A DNA stretch of 64,000 nucleotides from Otatea glauca (GCA_036346275.1 CM070719.1:1922001-1986000); one strand, 5' to 3'. Counted from the first letter of the stretch, positions 13,006 through 26,003 are shown. Notes: generated by a model from the letters alone, not told the origin. A program made the numbers and translations.

Positions 13006-13350
13006 TATATTCCGAGAGTATACTTCCACTTTTAATATACCGCTTAAATGATGCTATATCTCGTTATCCTTTTGAGTATACTCTAATACTGATTATATGA
13101 TACTCCAAAGTGAGTCCTATGAATTTTTTTTTTCCAAGTGTACTCTTTATAGCATAATTCGTATATGTACTCCTTTTATATATGGAAAGGGTATATACCA
13201 AAAATAAATGGTTCCAATGATTGTTTTTCAATCATGTCATATTAGAGGATTTTAGAATTAGTATTTATATATACAAAAGTGATAAAGAAGTATAACACGT
13301 TCGTTTCATTGGTATATTAAAAGGTGGGAGTATGTAACCCTGGGATCAAA
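13006..13350. mobile_element. MITE, GGAGTACATACTCCC family, copy 2 of the pair
   Basis: This copy runs from TTCCGAGAGTATACTTCCAC to GGTGGGAGTATGTAACCCTG and shares interior motifs with copy 1 in the opposite orientation. It abuts copy 1, separated only by a short (TA)n tract. Confidence 0.65.
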
Positions 13351-13586
13351 ATGAAATTGGTTGCTTGCAAATAATTAAATAGCGTTGTCTTAATTGCAAT
13401 AACACTATATCACTGAATGAACACACAAAAAATGGTTTACTTAATTGCGAAACAGACATCAAGCTGGCACAATATATATAGTAGTAGCATGCATGTCAAT
13501 CGATAGTCTAATTGCAATATGTTTCGTATTGCTTTTGCACGGTTGCACACTTGTAGTCCTAAGTTTTGACAACGGCCACCATTGTG

Positions 13587-13604
13587 CCCCCCCCCCCCCC
13601 CCCC
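13587..13604 (+). repeat. Poly-C homopolymer (18 C)
   Basis: Eighteen consecutive C residues are followed by TCTCTT. They lie just downstream of the KIN-10-like stop codon, on the side of its 3' UTR, where they read as poly-G in the transcript. Confidence 0.9.
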
Positions 13605-13656
13605 TCTCTTCCTAGGTAGAAAGGAGTAATCGATGATAAGAGCCGTGTCAATCGAT

Positions 13657-16600
13657 CTAGGAGTTGATAAGCCCGGACATCATCTTTTTGACCTGGCGAA
13701 AATAACAAAGTAGCAACAGTGAGTACTACTCTTTTACAACGGATCTGCTAAATACTAATGAAGCTAACCATAGTGTTTTTTTCTAAAATCTAGGGGAAAA
13801 TGTGTACCTGATAAACATATATTTACTATGTTTAATGACAGTGTAGTGAAATATTTGATAAGAGAGTGCACATTTATAAACCATACACCAATATTGAAAG
13901 AACAATGAAGTGATGTGGTATTCTCCAATACCTCTTTTGAATTCATTCCAATGATGTCTCTGAGATCATCTATCTGCAAAAACAAAGCAAGCAGCTTAAG
14001 TGACATTGTCAGCTAATAATTTCTGGGTACATGGGCCTAACCTTTTTAGCATTAAACCTGGAATGCCTACCTCTTTAAATAGCTCCGGTGACTCCTTGCG
14101 AAGCTCAAGTATGTAATTTGCCCTTTTTTCTCCAATGCCCTGCACATTCAGCAGCGGGTTAGTAGGAAAGAAGTAATCTAGGGGTTCACGGTCTTTAAGA
14201 TTCTGATCTCACCTTTAGGCTTTTTAACTGCTCCCTGCAAGCAATATAGAAACATGCATTAGAGAAACAGAAATAATGTCAAATTAGTGATAAGTTGAGG
14301 ATCATACTCACTTATTAGCACTGTTGAGAAAAGTCAAGCACTCTTGAGCTAGAGATTTCTGAGTGGTGCAAAAACAGAAATAATTTGTCAGCAAAGTTGA
14401 TGATATAATATATTAAGAATGTGCCACAACAGTTTACCTTAATCCCTGTGCTGCGGGCCTTAAGTATATCCTTTGGATCTTCAACTTGCCCAAATTTCTG
14501 GTGCACCGCAGGAGTTTTTGGTTCAGGTGTATCAGCGTTGCTTTCTCGGACACATTCCATGTCAACTTTTTGTGCCGTTATGCTCACTGGCCGAGTGCTA
14601 AGAAGCTTCAACGAGTTTGATATCTCTCTCAGTCGGTCACTTAGCTTCGGAGAGGGTTCAGTAGCGCTGACCAGTGTACTCTCGTCAAGGTTATCTGGAA
14701 GTGATGGTCAATCGAGAATGTACTGGTATCTCCATTTCACAATGAACTTGTCAAAAAAAAAAAGGAGTTGGGATTTGTGTTATACCAGGTACATTAGAAG
14801 AGCAGGTCTCGCCTAAGTCAGTATATGAATGTTCTGCATGAAAATCTGACGAGGAATAGTCCTGAGTGAAGGGACAAAGAGGCTATATGATTATGATAGA
14901 ATTACACATACCAAAAAAATCAGCTATTTCTTGCACAGGGCTATGTACCTCTTCCTGTATACTACTTGATACCAGTTCTTGCATGCTGCAAGGTACAATA
15001 TCTTGCATTTCAAATGATACAGCATCTACAACGTTTCCTATTTCATCACATCCCTGCATATTTCTCCAATATATGGCAATCATAAATAATTAATGATAAG
15101 ATTATCATAGAACTTGCGATACCAGTGGAAGGAAACTAAAGTACCTCATCTATTGATGGAGCTTGAATTTCCATGCCTAATGATGACTGTACCACCTATG
15201 GAATGATGTAGAGGCCCAATCTAAATAAATCAACTGATAAACAACCAAAAAATATATAATAGGCTGCTAATTATACTAGCCACAGCTTGTTTTACCGCAC
15301 TTGATGCAACAACTATTGCATCTTCCTACACAGTTGATAGATTGTAATTGTCTAATTGATTAGTTAGTAACATGAGAATAGCAACTTCAACACCCAAATA
15401 TTAGTTGTGTATAAAAGTGCAGCAAGTAATTAGTTAATATGGTTAGTTATTTACCTTTGATGAATTAGTGCTTGGAGAGAACAATTTCCTGTGCAACAAA
15501 AATCGATTTAAGTTGTTCTTACAGAAAAGAGATTAGTGACAGATTTCCAACACATAATCAGTAGTGCAGTACCTTCCACTCATTGTAGGGTTAGCATCCT
15601 TTTGCTTCATCTTAATAGAAGTAGAGAGTGCACATCCAAGTTTTTTCGCAGAATGCAATACTGGTTGAGACCTTCATGAAATTAAAACCACCATTATTTA
15701 CATAGTTTGAATAAATTACCAATCTCCAAACCTATTATTTGACAGATTAGAATGTGACCTCTTAATGTCAATTGGAGTTCGACTTGCTTTTGCTGTGCTG
15801 CTGCTATTGAATTGAGGTCGATAGTGCTTCTCTAGTACAGAATTTGGTTGGTTGATAGAATGAAGGAAAGACCTTGATAAGTTTTTGGTATTCGTACACA
15901 AGTTCTCATTTGGCTGTAGGGAACTTTTAGAACTCATGGATAAGTTGTAGCATTGTTTGTTGACCACTTGGCTCGAGCGAGAGGCCAATCTAACAGTTGG
16001 AACTGCATCTTGGCAGGAAACTTCATCCTGCAGCAAGTAAGAAAAAAGAAAACACAGATTTAGATTGGATAATTACATATGGTAAAACAGAGGAGTATAC
16101 AACAACTAGTCAGAGCTAACTGTAGTTGAACCTATCATGTATTACATATTGTGTCTGCTCATAGCGGCTTAGAATTGGGAAGAACTAAATCGTCACATGG
16201 ATACCTGTCTCTTAACTAAAAAGTACTAGTATAGATGCTGCACTATTTCAGGAACACTACTACAACCGAGCAAGAAGGTTCTATTACAAATTACCGAGCC
16301 AACCTCTTAACTTTAACAACATCAATATTCAAGGATCATATTAGGGAGTAGAAGCGTTGTGACCAAATGTCTAATTAAAATCTCTCCCTAATTTATGCAA
16401 ATCTCCCTAATTCATGTTAGCTTCAAGGAATGCTTACAATAGCTAGAACTTGCATTTCACATCTAATCGGACTTGTGGAATTGACGCTACTGAGAAGCCA
16501 TTTATTTTATCAGTATTTTTTTGTTGCATCTCTTAAGAAAAGAAAGCTATACGAAATGAAGGTGTTAATTAGCTTACCAAACAAGCTATCAGCACAGCAC

Positions 16601-18265
16601 CACTTGTCTTGCATAAAAATCTTGCAAAATACGAGTAATTTTGCTCTGTCTATAGGGTACAAAGCTCTGGTTGCTGTTCAATGCTTGCACGACATTCATC
16701 AAGGCATACATGGACTTGTTACTGCTTGGTAGATCAAGCCCTCCACCGTTATTCTTCCGCTTGGGATCTACGTAGCCTGAGGAAACCATAAGGGGACAAA
16801 ACCAAATAAAATGTAATGTAACATACTATGTCAACTAGCTAGAGCTTGCGGTGCACGCCTGAGAAGAACAAACCTGCAAGGTTGAGAAAATTCATCTTAG
16901 ATACAGCACACTCTCTTCCTTGCTGATCGAACCTAGAGACGTAAATAATCAGCCCTTGGTGTCCCCTAGATTGTAACTGGCTGGAAGCTTTAGTGGGATG
17001 CTTCTGCTGATTGCTACTAGCGCAACAACACAGCTGTGCAAACTCCTCGATTGACTTGACATCGACCTGGAAAAAACAATTAATAGAATGTAATCACCAG
17101 CCTACGACATAATACTACAAGTGTGCTCTCTCCCTGGGATGTAATTAAGATGGATAAAATCCCTGGGGCTGTTTCGGTTTGTTGGGCAACAAAAGGAGTT
17201 GGGGATTTGGGGGGTCCAAAAGAACTTGGTGATGATGCTAACAAAACAAAATGGCAGCCATCCATAATAGAGTAGAATAGCACGACTAGTTTTCGTACCC
17301 TGGAGAGGCCCTTGAGGTAAGTTGTTCCACCAGCATCCTCTAGAATGAGAACCTCGTGGTCCTTGGGCTCCAAGAGATCAAAGATGTGGTTATCTTGGAG
17401 CACCTGATAAGAAGAGACCCTGACAGCCCCGTCGATGGCCTTGGAGAAATCGAGGATTTGCGCCATTGCCATGGTGAGCAAGCCAGGTTGATCCTGGGAC
17501 CCCATGAAGAGGTGAGTGTTGGCAGTGGCACCGCCGCAGGCGACGACGCAGGCGTTGTTGCCGCTAAGGCCATGATGAATGAGCGGCTTGACCTCGTTGA
17601 GGAAGATGTGATGATTGGGCTCGTCTTGGAGGTAGCACCAATCAAGCTTGTACTGGTCGCCGCCTTCCTTACCCTTGCGCGGGGTCGGGGCCCTTCTGCG
17701 GCACAAGCATTAGCAACAGATTCATACATTCATAAGAATCTTGCATTAGGAACTCAATTGGACATACGACTAACGGTGGTTCCCGCAAATCAATGAATGA
17801 ATCGATCGATCCCACCATCACAACCAACCCTAAAGCAAAGCACCCGATGGTTGTCCAACTAGTTGAATTAATCGAGTGGCAATCAAGTTGCAGGAAGCAG
17901 CAGCGGACAGATAGATCCGATCCGAAAGGGAAAGCTAGTGTTGTCCGTAATTTGTGAACGGAATCGAGGAGGGAGGGAGCGGGAATCAAGAGGGGGAACT
18001 GAGGTAAGCACAAAGGGATTTGCTCTGCTTACCCGGTTGCCGAGGCCGAGGCTGCGGCGGAGCGATGATCCTCGTGGATGACGAAGGAGACGAGGGCGGA
18101 GGAGTCAGGATCTGGAGGACGATTCCTGCGCACAGCAGCGACCTGGAACGAACTGCCAGTTGTGGCGGCGGCGGGATCTGGCGGGCACATCCTGGCGACG
18201 ACTCTGACGCCGGGGACGACGACGGCTGCAGCCGCTGCTTGCTCCTCCATTGGATCGATCTGCAT
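13657..18265 (-). pseudogene. KIN10-like: Kinesin-10-like gene with degenerate, frameshifted motor
   Basis: Seventeen exons give about 744 residues: 18265-18033, 17695-17299, 17066-16874, 16776-16578, 16027-15720, 15671-15573, 15488-15455, 15325-15296, 15195-15145, 15053-14949 (or 14912), 14861-14786, 14694-14438, 14358-14312, 14234-14213, 14139-14071, 13973-13932, 13692-13657. The N-terminal motor carries kinesin-10-like motifs (YVDPKRKNNGG, MYALMNVVQALNSNQSF, SKITRILQDF). The C-terminus has a helix-hairpin-helix (LKGIGEKRANYILELRKESP), as in the KIN-10/KID group. The ATP-binding loop reads CGGATANTHL, without the invariant Lys, and switch II has NLAG instead of DLAG. Exon 4 is one base short in an A5 run (16615-16619), which breaks the frame. 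All other splice phases fit. It is either a pseudogene, an assembly error in a homopolymer, or a non-motile relative. An in-frame ATG at 18250 is an alternative start. Confidence 0.8.
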
Positions 18266-18477
18266 CGGCTTGCGCGGGCGAGGATGAGATCAGACGGGGG
18301 GAGCGCTCCTCTTCTTTTGTAGCCGTTGGGGAGCGGACAGACAGAGACAGTGCTGTTTAATTTGGGGAGCGGAATTTCAAATCTGTCTCGTATCGTTTCG
18401 TACAGAGGAGGAAGAAGGGGGCGGCCGCGTGCGCCAGCGGATATATTTACGTACTCCACTGGAAGAGATAGAGCGTC

Positions 18478-18830
18478 TGTTTGCGGAGATGAGGCTTTAC
18501 TAAAAAATTATTTTTGTTTGCTAGGCTGTAAAGTAGTTATAGTTTTTCTTGTTATGCTGTTGGACAAACTAGCTGCTGTAGCTGTAGCTTTTGAGGGTCA
18601 CCGAGAGGGGAGGTAGCAATATAGCGAAGTATAGCGGCATCCAAGCGAAGAGGTGACGTGGAGGCGGGGTGGTGGAGGTCGAGAAAGCAGAGCGAGCGAG
18701 GTAGGAGGTAGTAAGCAAAGCTACAGTTGAAAAATTCCTCCCCAGTAGCTGTAGCTTTTAGGGATATTTCTGCTGTAGCTATTATTTAAAGGAGCTTTTG
18801 GTCTAAAGCTGAAGTACAGCCCCTAGAAAA
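18478..18830. mobile_element. MITE copy (GTCTGTTTG ends) between the kinesin genes
   Basis: The left end GCGTCTGTTTGCGGAG and the right end TACAGCCCCTAG, together with interior blocks such as GTAGCTTTTGAGGG and TATAGCGGCATCC, match the copy at 36671-37073. The ends are Tourist/hAT-MITE-like. It lies just upstream of the KIN-10-like start. Confidence 0.6.
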
Positions 18831-19324
18831 AAAAAGGAGATGATGGGTGGGAACGGTAGCAGGATATAAGTTGGATAAATATAGCCGTAGGATTGATAGA
18901 CATTTATTCTACGTTATTATTATATTCTAATCTGGTGCAGATTTCTTTGATAGAGTTTTAGTTGCTATAATTTCTTTAAATCTCAGGAAACAAATCCAAT
19001 AAATCATGGAAAATTCAAATTGGGAGCAAACCAAGGAAAATTTCAAGTTGGCAGCTAGCAAACCCGGATCGCAAAATTATCTGAGCTGAAACTTTACTAC
19101 CATGTATCACTGTTACATATGTGAATATATATTACATTAGACTCGGTGCTTAATGCAGTAGTAACTACTAAGTACATATACTTTACCGATCTCTACAAGC
19201 AGACCAGCTTAGAACAACCCCTCAACCAACAACAGCAATAAATCAAATGGCACTATCAACAGCAGATCAATATGAGAAAAGTGAACTAAACAAATTGCTC
19301 TTTTTGTACATGCATTGGATAAAT
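18831..19324. other. Spacer between the two kinesin genes
   Basis: About 490 bp between the MITE and the KIN-5 stop codon. It should contain the KIN-5 3' UTR and part of the KIN-10-like promoter. No other gene or repeat was recognised. Confidence 0.5.
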
Positions 19325-22300
19325 TTAATTTCTTGCTATAAGAGGAGCTCTTGAGTCTCTTATAGATGGTGATGTGTATTCTTGCGCCTCCAGGAAATGT
19401 TTCATGTCTCCATTTGCCTGTTTCCAACTAGCCCTCGACTCCCCGAATGACCTGAGAAGCTCATCGTAGTCCGGGGTTCGCAGCTCCTCTATCGATTCGA
19501 TGCTTGGCAGGTCGATTTGTCTTCTCCTTGGCGTTGAACACGATGGTTCATCCACCTGTTATGTTCAACGTGAAGATGCAATGGCAATTTGGTCAGTCAT
19601 ATATAAGGAGCACATTTTTCTACCTCACTTTTCATGACTGCTTACCAGATATTCCTCCTCTAGGCATTTCCCTGCATTTTCAGTTATCTCCACAACCTTG
19701 TGGTAATGTTCCCCTTTCAACTCCCTTATTTCCCCGTGGCACGGGGTGAGAATGGAACCAATGTTTGCGCATGCATCATGGTCAAGCTTCAATGAACCTG
19801 AAGTAACAGAAGTTTGCCATCAACAAGATAAATTTTGACAGTATGCACAGTGCTTCAGCGACTCAAAATTTCACTGTAAGATCTTACTGTCAATGGAAGA
19901 AAGAAGGGCCCTGTTTGCTATATCTATATCTTCAAGAGTTGTCGATACTGCAGACGACAATTTGGAACGCAGCAATTGGTTGGCCTCTGTCCCAAACCTG
20001 TTAACATACATACACCATTGTAACTTACTGGTTATCATTTGTAGCATAAGATTGGACATAATTTTAAATTTGTCCTTATCAATTTCTATTCTGATACCTG
20101 ACTATACAATCTACTGATTCCACATTTCCTTTGCCAAGGCTGAAAAGAGAGTCCTCAGCATTTTTCCACCGTTGTGCACCCATGTTCGCCTTTGCCTTGC
20201 TGAAAATTTTGGTAGCTATTGTAAAACACTGGAACATCCATATTTCATAGCAGAAGATATCACATCATGATGTCATACTGACCATTCTACAAGCACTTCT
20301 GCCAAGCAAGATCGTCCACTGTCAATTGCAGTGGTATCTTCAATGTAATTCTTCTCAGTTTCTTTCATGTAAAAGCCCCACTTTTTCCGCACGGATGAGG
20401 TGAGGTCCTGAGCTGTCGAAATTTCTTTCTGCAGGTGACTTGTCCGGTTTACAGCACTCTCTCGAAGGCTACCTACAGCTGTTTGGACCTGCAATACATG
20501 CTCATGTTTAACAGCGTGTAGCAGATGTGTAATATCTCTCAAGTCATCTACCCGTAAACACAGAATTTCTTTTGATAGCACATCATGTACTAGATTACTC
20601 TTACTCAAATGATCAGTGGTCACAAACCAAAGTATAAATTATGGAAGCAATGGATAATACTTACCAGCTTCTTCTTCCTTGAATTGGAAGTTGCAAGCAT
20701 CTCTGCGACTTTCTCTAGAAATTGTTTTTCTTCATTAACTGCACATTCCTGTTAAAACATGATAAAATTATATGGTGTTGCGAAATTATATCGTCATATG
20801 AACCTCTTAATAGTCAATGCAATAATCATCAGAGGAATTACCTCAAATTTCTTCTCAAGATCAAGAAGTTGTTGATCTTGCACACTTTGTGTTTCTTCCA
20901 AAATACTGGTGAGCTTAGATGCATGAACATCAAGTGAGTGGAAGAAACCAGAACTGATCTTTGAGATGGACCGCGCTGCTTCCACGGCTCTTAGGTGCCC
21001 CTGCGCACAAGAACAGAAAGTTACAACAGAATGGAATGGCTTAAACAAAAAGACAAATGGTTCAGTGCTTCAACAAGATATGGACCTCCCGCTGCTTCTT
21101 TGCAAAGTGGGTTAGTCTCTCTTCTTGTTTTGAGAGGCTACACTGAAGCTCATTTAACAAGTTGTCTGCTTCCAAAGCAATTCCTCCAAAACACTATATA
21201 GGAAGAGCAATCAGAAATGTTTCCATATCCACTGCAATCACAAGCAGGCCAAAATAAATGAACTTACTTTCTCAAGAGCAGATGTGTGTGATTGTACTTG
21301 CGAGTTCAGTTTCTCAAATGTTGTCTGAGAATTCATGTCAATTTCACCTGCTAAATTATCCAAAGCTGTAATACCTGAACCATGCAGGACTTTCAGTTTT
21401 TGTATGCTCTCCTTTATCCCTTGTGCAGCCTAAAAATGAGTAAGTAAAGCATATCAATATACACTCTTACATAGCATTTCATACAAAATAACTAGGGGGT
21501 AAAAAAGTGGAGAGATTGAATTGCCTCATCTTTTGAAGATACGAAGGATTGCATATCGTCTTCCATTTCTTTAAGGTGATCCTCCTGCTGCATGACGGAA
21601 GTGGAGACAGTTTTGTGCAAGGCGTCCAGCTGATGGGTCAGTTGAGACCTAAATCTCTGCACAAGTGACCTGTTTCCATCTTCTATCTCGTCTTTACGCT
21701 CTGCCAGTAGTCAAGAACAACGACCATAGAAGTTAGACTAAGTCCATAACAGTCACAAAGTAGGGGTAATCAAGTTAAGATCCCTAACCTATTTTGGAGA
21801 ATAGCCCAGAAACATCTGCTGCTGCATTTTCTAATTCCGCACGAAGGTTATATGCGCAGTCTAATAGTGATTTTTCTGTGGCGAAAACAACAGTAAGTCT
21901 CACCGAATGACTGTAAACGTGGTAAACAGACAGACAATTGACTAATTGAAATCAAGCATGGAGAAACCAAGAAACTCTTGACAGAATGTAAATTCAACAT
22001 CAAGTGAATTTACAACATTTAATAGTCCCATTTACCAATAATGCTAACAAAGCAAAAATAAGCAGAACATGGTAAGCCAAAAGGCTTGAGAGGAACAAGT
22101 TATTTCAACAACAAACCTGATTTCAGAAGATTAAATATGACATATTCCTTTTCTTTAATAGTAGACTTTGCTTCATTGTATTTTTCTTCTAGATCATGCA
22201 GAGCATTCTTGGTGTTCTCCAGGTCTTTCTGCAATCAAGAGACAGGGAGGAAATGACAATATGTAATATATTTAATTATTTACTAAGACACTACAAAACC

Positions 22301-24750
22301 ATAAGGTCGAGAATGGAAAGGTACCTGAGTCTTTTCAAGTTTTTCACCCAACTCTGCACTCAAAACTTGTTCAACGTCATAAAGCTCTTTTAGTTCAACC
22401 AATTGCTGCTCATACATTTGGTAGAAAAATTACACTCAAGTTATTAATAAGATAACAGTTTGTTGTGCAATGCTTATAGACAAACAAACCTTATCCCTAG
22501 CCTCTAAATCAGCTCCGAGTCGTTCAATTCTCTCTGTCATGGCCTGAGTGACACAGTTAAATTTGGATGAATAAGATGCTGATATAAAAATAAAGCTTTA
22601 TTCAGTTTGTTTGAAGAAATCAAAATACAGGTTTAATTGGAAAATTAAGATACACCTTTTTCTCAGCTTCCTCTTGGAGGTAGCGTTCTCTTGGAATGTA
22701 TATACCATTCTTCTCTCTTGCAGCGAACACCTCTGAAGACATATGGGAGACGGAGTGAATAGAAGATGTATGATACTTAGCATTTCCATACACTAAAAAT
22801 TGCATGCAGAAGAACCTTGTTTAAGGCGGTCAATTTCGGAATACAGGTCCTTGATCATAGCAGATTTCATCATCCTTTGGTTCACCTGAATTTGATGGTA
22901 AGAAGAGCAAGTTAGGCTACACCACACGTTATCAACTTTTTATTGTCTGAAATAGTGAAACATCAATACGACTAGCTTATCTAAACAAAAGAAGATAATA
23001 ACCTCAGGTTTGTTTTTGATATTTTTTGCACGGTGTGCATAATCCAGTGTGCTCAATGTCTCTTCCAAGCAATACACTGAAGGCGATATTGTAGCAATAA
23101 TGCAAGTCTTTGTTTTCCCTCCCAATGAATCTCTCAACAACCTTGTCAATTTGCTATCTCTGAAGGAAATAGATAGAGTAAAATATAAGTCCTCTCTAGC
23201 TATGTGTTGCCAAAATCAATGTTGTCAGGAGAATGTCCTTGGAATTACCTGTACGGGACGTGTCCAGAGTGCTCAACTAGAGCATTGATAACACGACCAA
23301 GTGTGAGCAAACTCTTGTTGATCTCTCCAGCCTCTCTCGCCCTGCCCTGCATTGCTAATTCAATATCAAAAATACTTCTTGGCATTTGAAAAATCAGATA
23401 GATGTATTATTGTTTTTTTATCTGCGAATAGAACATTTGAAGTTTACTCACATCTCTAGCACCTGAGCGTGATATATTTTCTGAACCAGCTAGATCAACA
23501 AGATTAAGCTTCCCAATTTTGATCATCTCCTCGCCCTCATGAGTCAATTCCTTAATGTGAATTGTGATTGAGAATATGGAGTGTGACCTACTGCTTTGCT
23601 TGTTCAGCAATGTCTCTGCAGTGCGCCTCTTTGCAGAACCCTTGTCAAGAATCTTGTAAATTTCGCCAGCGGAGTACACAACTTCTTCTTCAAGCCCTCT
23701 CACAAAAACACCCCCCTTGCCATCTTCCATAAGGGCAATGGGCTTTTTTGTCTTATCCTCGGGAGCAGGGAACTTTGGTTCTTCAGGAGCCAGCAAATCA
23801 GTGATTTCTTCATTGTAAAGCTCAAGAAATGTGACTTTCATGCTGTACTCCGCGCACTGGGCTTCAAGAATGTCAAAGATTTGCCTGACAGCCCTCGGGA
23901 TAACTCCAGCATCAGTTGGGAGATCACCATTCTAGATGTTACAAGAACTAGTCAATAGTAAAGAGCATGCAGACCAAAGGTACGCCTTTAAATGATCTGA
24001 AGTTCGAAATATTTACCTTGGTCTTTCTAGTTCCACCTCCCTCCATTGTATAGGTTTTCCCAGTACCAGTTTGGCCATAAGCAAAAATTGTGCAATTATA
24101 GCCCTCAAGGACCTCATTTACTATTGGTGAGATGGACAGTTCAAATAAATCCTTTTGCTTGGATGATGGGCCAAATACCTACTCAGAATCAACCAGTTCA
24201 CTAAATTTGAGTCAAACCTTGCATACATGAAGTCAACAGCAACAATAGGCAAACACAAAGTGAAAAGCAGTTGATCAAATTCAAAGGAGATCACCACCGA
24301 GGAAGTGGCCTACAAAGCAATTGTGGAAGATGATCTAATACCTTGTCGAAGGCAAAGGTCCGATCAATCTGCTTGTTAGCGATAATTTGAGTCGCAGCAA
24401 CCTCCCGACGGCGCTCATTGCACGAGATGACTACCGGAGTATTTGACTTTGTCTCTTCATCACTCAAGGGCCTGAATGTATCAAATTAGACATTGTGAGC
24501 ACAAAAACAGCAGCACACTGAACTTTTGAACTTTTTTTTTAGGGACCTGAGCTTCTGAACTAGAACTGCTGAGAGCTCTTCACCTGCATCTAAGGATGAC
24601 TTGCACATTGACTCCCTTCTCCTTATCGCCTTTCAGTATAGCGTTATTGTTAGTGTTTGCGCCGCCGTTAGAATCCCCGGATCTCAAGTCTTTTCCATAC
24701 TTCTCGGTCGACTTTGGTGACGGCGATGGAGGGCAACTCCTCTTCTCCAT
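19325..24750 (-). CDS. KIN5-like: Kinesin-5 (BimC/Eg5 family) motor protein
   Basis: Twenty-two exons, all in phase, encode about 1055 residues: 24750-24584, 24471-24342, 24178-24017, 23931-23452, 23346-23249, 23159-23003, 22885-22816, 22732-22656, 22543-22490, 22408-22325, 22228-22117, 21875-21789, 21700-21525, 21429-21268, 21193-21086, 21000-20842, 20748-20665, 20488-20283, 20199-20098, 19997-19888, 19797-19646, 19555-19325. Kinesin-5 forms bipolar homotetramers that slide antiparallel microtubules in the spindle and phragmoplast. The N-terminal motor has the P-loop GQTGTGKT (about 134-141), switch I SSRSH (about 266-270) and switch II DLAGSE (about 299-304). A long coiled-coil stalk follows, then a BimC box with SIEELRTPDYDELLRSF, whose Thr (about 1006) is the Cdk1-type site. 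The first in-frame ATG is at 24750. The 22408 acceptor could also be 22405. The intron after 21525 has a GC donor. Confidence 0.95.
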
Positions 24751-25620
24751 CTCCAATTCCTCTGAACAATCCAAGCTCTAGTCCCAAGCCAGTATCCAAT
24801 TCTGCATTGAAGCACCAATTCTTTAAATACAGATGCAAATTGTTCGAATAATTAAACTGGAAGAATCCAGCTACTAGCAGCTTAGGTATCAGAATAAAAG
24901 ATAACCGGATGTGACAGTAGCAGTCAAATTTGTCCAGATCAGAGGAGTAGCAAGAAGAGCCAAAATGCCGGCCACTAGGAGCAAATGCAGAAAGAGATAA
25001 CAGAATCGGGACAAAGGCGAAGCTGGTGCAAATCTCGGAGGCATCGCGGTGGGATCTTTATTGGATGACAATGAGACTGAAACAAATTAAGATAGGGTCG
25101 GCAGTTGTTTAAGAAATCAAAACGAGATCTTTCTGATGCCATGAAAGGGGAAAAAGTAAATGGTAAACCAATAATCACATAAAAGGAGACAGTAAGAGAA
25201 ACACATCTGAAAGTACTTAACCAATCAAAATAAGATCAGGGAAATATCACGCAATCATATCTAAGGATTATATCCTGCAGTTACTCAATTAGCTGTCAAA
25301 ACGATGTCTTTCTTTCACAAAAACCTCACAGGAACCACGAACTAACAGGGGGAAAAACTTCAACAAGCAACAGCACCCAAGAAATCGTAGTCCCCTGCCC
25401 AACAACCAAAATGAGATCTTTCTTGCAGGAAACAACACCCAACACCCCATCCAGCAACAACAAATCAAGAAACACAAGCACGGAGATGAATCAAGAAACA
25501 GGGGTACTCACACTGTCCCACACACAGATGGAGCACGAATCCTAGCATCAAGCAGTGCGATCCAAACACCACGAGGACTAGGAGCAGGAGCAGTAGGTAG
25601 GGGGCAGTTTCAATGGCAAT
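24751..25620 (-). promoter_or_regulatory. KIN-5 leader and probable 5'-UTR intron
   Basis: A plausible leader exon ends at a CAGT|GTGAGT donor near 25510. A CAATGCAG acceptor lies near 24810, giving a leader intron of about 0.7 kb. The interval contains a 51-codon ATG ORF (25044-24889) with a hydrophobic stretch (CYLFLHLLLVAGILALLA). It would lie inside the intron and has no independent support as a gene. A CT-rich tract lies at about 25710-25740. Confidence 0.45.
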
Positions 25621-26003
25621 GGCGAGATCCAGGGAGCAGCAGAGGAGCAGGTCCCCCCTGAGGAGCAGAGCGGTGGCTTCGAGAACAGCTGGTGGTCTGT
25701 ATCAATGGTCACCCTCCTCTCTCTCTCTCTCGCTTTTCTTTTCCTCTTTGCCTATGGATGGAGACGATGCATCGGTGCATCACATAATACTGACGCACTC
25801 GTGCTTTTTGCCATGTTTATGTAGCCAGGAGAGAAGGTTTGCGTTAATTCGGAGGTGGTAATGCCAGTTTTACTACGGCTGCAACTTTGTCTAATTTTCA
25901 GTTACTTTTGCCTCACTGTTAATGGGCTCGTTAAAAGATTTTGTTTTTGTTTTTCCCTACGTTTTCTTTCTTCCATTCACTTAAAATAAGCCACTTGCCT
26001 CCA

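Noticed and set aside
24889..25071. 60-codon hydrophobic ORF upstream of KIN-5
   Set aside because: Its 5' end begins with TTG, and the first ATG is at 25044. It falls inside the likely leader intron and has no family match, so it is not annotated as a gene.
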